A stretch of 64,000 nt of DNA from Massospora cicadina (lineage: Eukaryota > Entomophthoromycota > Entomophthoromycetes > Entomophthorales > Entomophthoraceae), in NCBI GenBank assembly GCA_022478985.1, contig JAKSZP010014520.1, positions 124,001 to 188,000 of the forward strand, written 5' to 3'. The notes below the pieces were generated by a model that searched no databases, was not told the origin of the DNA, and saw only the letters and a list, made by a program, of their open reading frames with translations. Position numbers and translations under genes: made by a program. Shown here in pieces: positions 56,280 to 64,000 of this stretch (the first letter of the stretch is position 1; each line of letters starts with the position of its first letter).

Positions 56280-56799
56280 GCTGGTAGGAAGGATCTAGTA
56301 TACTAGGCAATACTTGAGACTCTAAGAGACTAACTCCATCATTGCTTGTTATGTGCCTTATCCAGTGTCAGAGGATTTTTAATGTAATCTTGTTGTCAAT
56401 CATTCATTGTACATTGGGCTTTATTATTATCTCTTTCTTAGCATAAAAAATGCCCTCTAAATCATCTATTAGACTAGGAAATTTCTTTGTATTTACGCAG
56501 ATGTAGTATATTGTAAAGATAATGCAGATGAAGGGTACTCAACCAGTCAAGAATATTCTTTCTTATTAGGATCTTTATTGTTTAAAACTAAAGGGTGGCT
56601 AGCCTGGCAAGGTAATTCCTGATTCCACTCTAGTGTACATTTTGTCAAACTCAAGTTTAAAACCTGTACTAACTAGAAATCTTTTTTTTGGTGTGGTTTT
56701 TTTGTCTCAAGGTTGACCCACAAAAAATATCTTTTTTATTGTTTAAAACTAGAGGAACTTCATAATTTAGCAGGGAGAAATAAACTTGTTTATTGTAGA

Positions 56800-57140
56800 T
56801 GATTCCATCATACTCAAGCATAATTTAAGTTACAATAACATATCATAAATATTTTTGTCCAAAGCCAGTGGGTGCCAACAGGATGAGTCTCTCAATTCAA
56901 ATAAGTAGGATGAATAGGCCCTGATAGCAAAAGTGCTGTTGGGACCTGAAGTTCCATACTATTGGAAAGATTCCAAGTCAGTTGACAACTTAATTTTCTT
57001 GATAAGTTTTGAGGAGATAATATTGATTGGGGACCCAGTGTCAAGAATGGCCATAACATGGACCTTTTGGATGACATCCTCTACCTTGGTTATAGTTCTA
57101 TCAAAGTTAGGAAAGAGAGCTAGAACCTCCTTAAGATGAA
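56800..57140 (-). pseudogene. H retropepsin-like protease
   Basis: A minus-strand frame reads 'AILDTGSPINIISSKLIKK' with DTG intact (reverse complement of about 57031-57049), homologous to the C protease. Downstream it decays into stops. It would mature the H polyprotein. Confidence 0.78.
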
Positions 57141-57299
57141 AAGTGGAGGTAAGTTTGCAAGCTGTATCAGGATATCTCTTATTGAGGGATTTTAATGTAT
57201 AAAAAGGCTGAATAGGTCAGGACAACAAGGCAAGAACTGGTTTGCATCATTAGCATTATTGATAACCTCTGGACACCACAAACTTGGCTAAGATAAGTT

Positions 57300-59300
57300 T
57301 CCTCAAGTAAATGCCCTTATTTAATCCTTCAGAGTTCAACCAATCTGGAATCTCAACTTCAGATGGTGCCCCTAAGACATTAAATCCAGCATCTTCATAG
57401 ACATCTTCAGATTCTTCATTGAGGGGTTATCTACATATGTCAATCAAGCAATAAAAGTGGGGGAAGAGTCAGGCACGTTAGAATCATCAGCAAGAGGGGT
57501 ACTGTCCCTATGCCATCATCTCTTTTCCCTGATCTTCAATGTCAGCTTTCTTCTTACAGCACACAGTGTCAAAATGCACACCCTTGTTACAGTAGGCACA
57601 CTTATGATGCTCAATTCACTTAGTCTTTGGCTTTTGATCCTCATTGGCCAGGACTCAGGGTTTTGACACAAATCCTCAAGTAGTCTCAAGTTTATGGAAA
57701 TAAGCAACATCTAGTAAAGCCTTTTTGATATTATGACTTACTTTGAAGAAACATTTCACTGAGTTAATGTGCATCACTAAGGGAGGGTGAGTAGCCAACC
57801 CAGACATGATGGCAGCAATGGCATCATCTAGAGATAAAAACTTAGAAGTTAACAGCATCTAGGATTCAATGTAGAAATTTTCAGCAAATGTGTTAACTTA
57901 TTCTCCTTTTTACACGCTGATGTGCATAAAGGCCTGCTTTATAATGCTTAAACTATTTTTTTGAGTCAAACTCATTAATAAGTGCCTTCTTAACCTCCTC
58001 CCAAATACTGGTAGTATTCATATGAGGAACAAATACTTCCTGAGCTATTCAACTTAGTCAGGAGAGGATGTGCTTGAATTTTTGGTGATTGTTTTTCCCT
58101 TCCATGGCCAAAATTAAAGATATATGGAAATGAGGCAATGATACCCTTGCCTGGGACAAACTTTTCTTAGATAATGGTTTAAAAGGAATGAGGTCACTTT
58201 CAGTGAAAGCATGGACAGCAGGAGCATTATGTCCCATAGCCTTCAAGTGAATATCCATCTGTTCAAAAGATTAAGAAAGATGATCAATTTTCTCTTGGAT
58301 GATATTGATCCTGGTTCCCAAGGATTCAGGGGTTTTGAGAAGCAGAGTTACACAAAGTTATTCTAGCCTTTATCACCATCTTGCAAGTCTAAATTAAATC
58401 AACCCAGCTCCCAAGCTCTTTAGCTTTTAAAACAAAGGTTATATAAAAGAAAACTTAGGTTTTGTTGGTTAAATTACACCATTTCAACATGCTTTCAAGC
58501 TTCTCTTTCATTTGTTTAAACCCCTCATTGTCAGAAGAGTGGGATCCTTTTTTAATGTAGGTCAACCTTGACCTGTTCATAGAAACTATCAACGCAAGTC
58601 AACTCAAAATATATATCTTTCAACAAATTATCACCTTCTATGGTAGTATTGACACCCTGAGATTCCTTTTCACATTTACTGACTCAATGAGCTAAAATAC
58701 TTGGCATTTCCAAGAGAAGCCTTCATCTTTAACTCTTTCTCCAACTGAGCGACCTTGACTTCTAAAGTGGGAGTGGACCCATTGGATTCTTGTGAGAGAT
58801 GCCATTTGAGCTCCTCAATGAATACTAAGTGTTTAGCCAGTTGTTGCTCTAAAGTGGCTATACTTTGTTCATCACCCTGCTGAGAAGTAAACGCTTGAGA
58901 TAATAGCTCACTGTGAGTTTGCTCCTCATTCTTTGTAAGTTCCTTTTAGAACTCTTCATGTATAGTATGGGTCTTAGTGACAGACTCATCCAACTTTTTA
59001 TAAAAGATCTTCATGATCCCTTTCACATACTTCATTATGACAGTATTGTTTTATATAGATTCACTCATGTAGCTGAATAACAAACCTGCAGTTGACTTCC
59101 TTGCAGATTTCACCTTGCCTATATAATTAGAGGCCAAGTTATAAAAATAACCATAAGCTAGTATCAGTGCATCATGATTCAACAGATAGTGTTTCAGTTC
59201 CTCATGGTGTACTCCAAACAGGTAGATTATGTAAAAAATAGCTGGGTGTGCAAACTTGTAGACATACATAGTTAAGTTTTTGAGATGACTATAAGTTTCT
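57300..59300 (-). pseudogene. H gag with CCHC knuckle
   Basis: The minus strand at 57559-57600 reads CAYCNKGVHFDTVC, a C-x2-C-x4-H-x4-C nucleic-acid-binding knuckle, the only clear one in the window. Upstream (57670-59270) are open pieces with coiled-coil-like Lys/Glu/Leu content (57676-57858, 58058-58258, 59051-59269). All are interrupted. Confidence 0.72.
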
Positions 59301-59608
59301 GGGAAAGCTCAATTTTCTTAAAGGAACATCAGGCGATCTTTCACCAAGAAAATTACTTTATGGTCTTGATATCCCCAGGGTTCAGTATGCCATGAGTCTG
59401 GTCTCTAACCACTTTGGTAGCTGGCCAGGTATTCCATTAGGACTCTGGTAAAAACATGTGGTTAAAATGTTCATAACCAAAGGTGATGGTAGGGGGGACA
59501 TCCATCTGTTTGTCCTCTGTACCATCCCCATTTTTATCCATCCAGTAATGCTAGTGGCAAGAGCATCTTTCATCTTGGTTATTATTAAGATTTTTGGTAT
59601 ACAGGTAG

Positions 59609-59626
59609 CCCCTATAGTGAGCACCG
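59609..59626 (-). other. H primer-binding site
   Basis: On the minus strand CGGTGCTCACTATAGGGG lies three bases from the LTR edge, two transitions away from the C and D site. Confidence 0.75.
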
Positions 59627-59629
59627 CTT

Positions 59630-60389
59630 TGTTGAAATCCAAGCAAAGAGTTGCTTGCAGGTGCTTATTTGCAGGATTTCAACAAGTTGACATATGTGGG
59701 AGTGGTAAAATACTCAACAGCTGTCTTATAAAATTTAGAAGTATAATAAAGCCACAAATGATTTTATTCCCAATAAGTTAAATGGGTGTAATAAATTACA
59801 CTTTATTAAAATAATCCCTCCCAGTACTTGTGGTACTCAGAGGCTATTAGTGAAATGCAAGATTGGATTCAGTATAAAAAGAGGTTGATAAGGTTTTAGT
59901 GAAAGAAAAAATCAGCCTATTAAAACTTACAAACTTTTTCACCACAACATGGCTTAATTCTGGGTGATTGGTCAACAGTAGGTATGACAAATCCATGCAG
60001 CAATGATTTGATATATTTTATTGATTAGTTAGATTAAAGATATTTTAATATCACCCAATCACAGGATGTCCTGTTTTTTAAGGTAGGTAAAATATCTTCA
60101 CTCTTTGGAACCCTTTTCAGGTCTATAAAAGTGGGGTGTGTTCTATTAGGAGGCAGCACTAAATTTAAGTTGGTTCATGGGCAGACCTCCTCATCAATCT
60201 GCATATACCGCTGGGGGTTCAGAGTAACCTTTTCAATTTGATCCACGCTATTTGGCCAAGGGCTAGGAGTAAAAGCATTACACCAATCTAAACTATTCCG
60301 TTGAGAGTAAGACTGAATTATTAGTAAAATTAAAATTATTTACCAATGGGGTATTCTTCTCAACTAGTTAAGAATCTAATTCTCCAACA
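59630..60389 (-). repeat. H 5' LTR (760 bp)
   Basis: Starts TGTTGAAATCC and ends CTCCAACA on the plus strand; the uninterrupted counterpart of 51311-53194. Confidence 0.9.
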
Positions 60390-60394
60390 ATTAT

Positions 60395-60727
60395 TTTTAT
60401 ATTACTATAAAAGTGTTATTCTTACTAATTATTGATTATAAGTTCCTACTAATTAAAAGTAAGTATTTTTATAAGCTAACTTCTACATATACAAGCTCAA
60501 AATGAGTGATGCAGATAACTTGGGAAGTATGAAACTACACTTTTTAATCTTATGGTAACTTGTTTGTAATTAAAAAGGAGACTGTATAGCACAGTTGTGC
60601 AGACATTAATATATGTTGAATATTTTGCTTTTTCTTTGGATGTTTCTTTGTTCTTAATATAAAATTGGAGTTGCAGTTGTCTTTTGTATGGAGACAATAG
60701 AGTTACAGATGTATCTTTTTAATTTAA
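60395..60727. other. AT-rich spacer
   Basis: There is no gene or paired repeat. 60695-60707 ('agttacagat') weakly resembles 63339-63352, but not well enough to call a LINE-2 target duplication. Confidence 0.5.
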
Positions 60728-60891
60728 GGTTTTATTTGGGGTAGGCCAACCATAGGATGGGCACTTCCAATAAACAACAACTACAAAACACCAAGAAAAA
60801 CTTGATCCACCACAGAGGAGCTGAAGCTACCTCCTGTTGCCAGCAGGACTTCCAGTGGAAGGAAGAGGGGAAGTGAAAGGGGAGGTCTGGG

Positions 60892-61344
60892 CTAAAACTG
60901 AGCATAAGTGAAGGAAAGAGTCTGACAAGAGGAACCAGATGGGGAATCAGGATGACACCAAATGGCGTTGGCGGGATGGCAGGTGTCTAAAAAACCAATA
61001 TTAAAAGTGATCCATGAGGTGGGAGTGGAAGTGACGCACAGCTTCATGGAGAGTAGGGGTAAGCCAGATAGTGCATCAAGGACAATAGTGTGGATTTTCC
61101 ATAGTGATATTGCAACAATTAATGTGCAGAGCGAAGGGTGGATAAGGGAGGTCATGGAAAAGGTGAAGATGTTTTTATATAGGCTGAAAGCCTGCTCACA
61201 CTCCTGGCGATAGAGGCGCATAACATCCTGCCAGATTGCCTGTGATGGCGGGCATTCTTCCAAGTGATGGACTAATGACTGGTATTGACTGCATACAATG
61301 CATGAAGATTGAGAGGCACTGGACCGCTCAGCCATGCAGTACAT
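60892..61344 (-). pseudogene. LINE-2 C-terminal domain with zinc motif
   Basis: 150 open codons. Residues about 15-33 read CIVCSQYQSLVHHLEECP, a C-x2-C...HH...C motif of the zf-RVT type found after the LINE reverse transcriptase. Then 'PPSQAIWQDVMRLYRQECEQ' and a Ser/Pro-rich end. The upstream part is in a shifted frame. Confidence 0.8.
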
Positions 61345-61902
61345 CTTTTGCAGGCATCTCCAGACATGGGCTCAAATCTGGGGTTGTAGAAGAGGAAGGT
61401 GTGTGTACCGCCAAATGTCCTTCTGGGCCTCCAAAGAGCAAGGATGTCCCACTTGTCAAGGTAGTCCACATGGGCAATGAGGTGGGGACGTTGGGGTACC
61501 AGGTTTAAAATGACTTTCTCACAGACTTCTTATTTGAAACGGGGGGTAAGGTGACCCCTATGGGCTGTGTGTCCACTGATGCTGATTCTCCACTAAGCGC
61601 TGTGCATGGAGAGGAGAACTAGTTTGAAGTGGGCGGCGTCCTATGTAGGCCCACGGAGGAGGGATGAGAAACCAGATAGTTAAGTAGATAATGGGGGTGG
61701 GTATGATTGCGGAGGCCTATGGTGCAGGAAAAATTGGAGCAGGCCACGTGTTACCAGTGTTGGTCTAGAAGTGTGGGGTTGGTGACTGCAGCGATCCAGT
61801 TGCCAAGTATTTGGGCAGCGTGTGCCTCAAAGTTGAGCAAGACCATACCACCACTATGGCGAGGGCCAAACATGACATCCAGGTTTATAGGGGGAGGGCG
61901 GC

Positions 61903-63324
61903 CTAACCAAATTCATCTTGTAGGAGGGCGTATAAAGAGGTGAAGAATGAGGGGAAAAAGGCGATAGCATGGGCCACAAACCAGACTTTAGACAAAAGCA
62001 TAAAGTTGGCAAGCACAACTTGGTCTGGGAGGGTAGTCTGGTGGGCTCTAAGTGAGGCAATGCATTTTTTGACGTTTTCCAGGATGTGGTGCTCCATTAC
62101 TGATGAGGCGTGCCGTCCCACCTCCAACCACACTCTCAAATGATGCACTGGAACATCATTGGGTCTTGGCACAAAAGGGAGCATAATTGGGGCAGAATGG
62201 GGTGGATGGGTCAAGTGAACCATAGTGCTCACTGCCAAAGAAGGCTGACTACAGGGAGCTGGTGACCTGTGGGCTTGGAACTGGCAGAGGAGAATGATTT
62301 TGGTTTTGGAGGCATTAAGGGTGGCATTACTGAAATTGGAGTAATCCCGGATATTAGACTCCAGCACTCATTCATAATGGTTGTCTGAAATCCCAACCAC
62401 ACAGTCATCAGCAAATGCCAGCATCCTAACAGGTGTTTGGCCTTGCACATGAACATCATCAAGGTGGGCATTTACATTGCATAAAAGTGGGTCAAGGCTG
62501 AAGTTGTATAAGGGTGTACTTAAAGGGTCCCCTTGGCGAAGACCACTTTGAGGGTAAACCACTTCATTGAGGAAACCAGGGCCACACAATGCCATAGTAG
62601 CAGACTTTGTGAGAAGCATTACCCTTTTTATGATCCAGTTAGGGAGGTGGAACTTGTGAATGCAGGATTTGAGGTAATTCCAGTTGACCCTATCATAAAC
62701 CTTTTGTTAGTCTAATACACAAGTGCCCCAGTAGCCTTGGATTGACAGACATTGGCTACTGTATGAATGTTGTCCCATATTGACTTCTTGGGGATGAAAC
62801 TGAATTTCTCAGAGGATATTACTTCAGAAGCAACTTCCCCTAGGCGGGTGGCTATAATTTTTAGTAAATAACTTAGTATCTTTATTATTAAGTGATATGG
62901 GACGCCAGTTGGCCAAGTCCAGCTTATCCCCTTTCTTATACAGCGTTATCATGTATGCCTCCTGGCCCCCAGGAAGGAGGCGCGTTTCTAAAAGACCACT
63001 GTTCATTGAGGCAAGCATCAGAGAGGAGAAATGATTAGAATATTTTTTGTAGAACTTATATGGAATCCCATCTGGGCCTGGGCACTTCCTGTATGGTGCA
63101 CCACAAATGGCATACCAGAGTTCATCCCAAGTAATTAAATCCATAAGCTCTGGGTAATGGGAAATGGTTCTGATACATTCACCATCGAGAAACTCATTAA
63201 TTTTGGCCAGTTTGAATGGTTTGGTCTTATAAAACTTGGAGTAAAAGTTTTGAATTTTGACAGCTATGGCAGCTGGTGTTTCTGTGATGGAGTTGTCTGG
63301 CTGCCTTAACTGTGTGCAAGACAA
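61903..63324 (-). pseudogene. LINE-2 reverse transcriptase, broken
   Basis: 62824-63324 (166 codons) is the N-terminal part ('CPGPDGIPYKFYKKYSNHFS', 'LLPGGQEAYMITLYKKGDKL', 'ANWRPISL'). 62368-62619 has 'GLRQGDPLSTPLYNFSLDPL' and FADD (reverse complement near 62401-62416), intact. 61903-62367 is the thumb. A shift lies near 62720-62820, and a stop separates the last two pieces. Confidence 0.88.
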
Positions 63325-63330
63325 GTTCTG

Positions 63331-64000
63331 TTACAGTGCAAAACATTACAGATAAAAGTAGGTGGATCACATGTCACCTGCTGTTATATTTTTTGCTTTA
63401 TACTGGATACAAATGCAATGTTTGTATTGTCTTACAAGTGCATTTAGACAAACAGAAACTTCTGCCCACTTATGTCCCCAAGCTGGGCTGTACCCTGCAG
63501 CAGGGACATTTGACTCCAGGTAGTCCACTTATGCTAGCATGCGCTTAATGATGCTGAGGCAGCCCAATAGCGATGTGATTATAAGTGGCATGCCTGAAGG
63601 ACGGTGTTTGCTTTGAAGGTTGATCAGTTATCAAGTGGATCAGCACAAAGTGGTGTGGTGAACTCTGATGCTGAAGTTTTAGTGTCCACCCATGAGGAAA
63701 ACATGGGTGACGTGATCTCAGCTGGACGAACTTTTCACCAGTTTGGTGCCCGTGCCATTGGGCTTGATAAAGTGAAGGAGATTGAAACCAACCTGTGTTC
63801 AGAGAAATCAATTTTTGACATTGTGAACTGCAAAATCTGGTGGCGAAAGTTAAAGGGGAAAGAATGAGATCAATGTGGGACATAGGCCTCAGCTGATCAT
63901 TGTTCACATGGGGATGGTACATGTTAGGTAGCAGTGGTGCATGTTTGGATGAGTATCAAAAATGACCAAAGTGGCTTTTAGAACGCAAAGTTCTACATGC
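63331..64000. other. Unassigned region with two overlapping frames
   Basis: The plus frame 63604-63867 (87 codons; 'GDVISAGRTFHQFGARAIGL') and the minus frame 63545-63922 (125 codons; His/Gln/Pro-rich) overlap. I recognise neither. Composition is less A/T-rich than the intergenic DNA to the left, so part of an element or exon is possible. The window ends inside it. Confidence 0.3.

Larger units (their letters stand above)
51306..60394 (-). mobile_element. Element H (Ty3/gypsy, no chromodomain seen), minus strand
   Basis: LTRs are 51311-53194 (with a B-type solo LTR inside) and 59630-60389 (760 bp). Flanking 5 bp are ATTAT on both sides (51306-51310, 60390-60394), though the region is A/T-rich. 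The purine tract, minus strand AAGGGGGTAA, is at 53195-53204. The primer site is at 59609-59626. Order on the minus strand: gag with CCHC, protease, reverse transcriptase, RNase H, integrase. A SINE lies between protease and reverse transcriptase. Heavily mutated. Confidence 0.87.
60728..63330 (-). mobile_element. LINE-2, 5'-truncated copy of the LINE-1 family
   Basis: The minus strand holds reverse transcriptase and C-terminal CCHC, colinear with 2400-4985 of LINE-1. The endonuclease is missing and similarity stops near 63330, the usual 5' truncation. The 3' end (CCAAATAAAA type, as in LINE-1) is at about 60728, with an A/T-rich tail. Frames are broken but longer than in LINE-1. Confidence 0.88.

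Noticed and set aside
60690..63360. Target duplication of LINE-2
   Set aside because: The best candidates (atctgtaa near both ends) are short and separated from the element ends by several bases, so they are not convincing.
1..64000. Intact host genes
   Set aside because: Apart from the RPL10A copy, the coding similarity I recognise is to retrotransposons. Most other open frames are short, overlap element domains on the other strand, or lie in LTRs.
1..64000. CRISPR array, rRNA genes, bacterial operons
   Set aside because: No regularly spaced short repeats with unique spacers and no rRNA-like stretches. The short tandem repeats seen have no spacers and the content is eukaryotic.

Overview
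This is a eukaryotic, repeat-dominated window, most likely from a fungus. The reasons are chromodomain-bearing Ty3/gypsy elements (chromoviruses), LINEs with a reverse transcriptase plus a C-terminal CCHC zinc domain, a tRNA-derived SINE, and a fungal-looking ribosomal protein L10a (uL1) pseudogene. The clade is not resolved; a large repeat-rich genome, such as a rust or an early-diverging fungus, would fit. I see no intact host gene, bacterial operon, CRISPR array or rRNA gene. Almost all coding potential is decayed transposon sequence set in AT-rich DNA. I use letters A-H for the LTR families defined here.

Layout. 1-808: an LTR of family A, cut by the window start. 809-4985: LINE-1 (+). 5106-10662: complete chromovirus F (-), LTRs of 676/677 bp, target-site duplication (TSD) AACAT. 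10668-15303: AT-rich DNA with degenerate tandem repeats and a duplicated TATA module. 15304-15785: inverted-repeat (MITE-like) element. 15860-46202: a 30.3-kb nest built on chromovirus B (-), whose outer LTR edges are flanked by AATTG. Inside B sit solo LTR A2 (18792-19675), element C (+, 21615-about 36154) carrying element D (+, 22498-31028), and element A (+, 37860-44863) inside B's right-hand LTR. Element A itself carries solo LTR E (41611-42663). A SINE sits in C's 5' LTR. 46203-51305: AT-rich DNA with a 79-bp tandem repeat, a second inverted-repeat element, the RPL10A pseudogene, two tiny insertions with 16-17-bp duplications, and a GC-rich 255-bp insert with a 17-bp duplication. 51311-60389: element H (-), with a B-type solo LTR in its left LTR and a second SINE in its internal region. 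60728-63330: 5'-truncated LINE-2 (-). 63331-64000: unassigned.

The retroelements fall into two groups. A, B and F carry chromodomains after the integrase and show no tRNA-type (TGG) primer site next to the LTR. C, D and H have no visible chromodomain and share a 17-18-nt primer site, TGGTGCTCACTACAGGG. Pol of C, D and H has lost catalytic Asp residues; A and F keep YMDD but are broken by stops and frameshifts. In samples of 120 bp, paired LTRs differ by about 8-9%, mostly by transitions. LINE-type machinery probably mobilised the SINEs, the small inserts and possibly the L10a copy. The most unusual items are an antisense reading frame between pol and the 3' LTR of D, and the tiny target-duplicating inserts.
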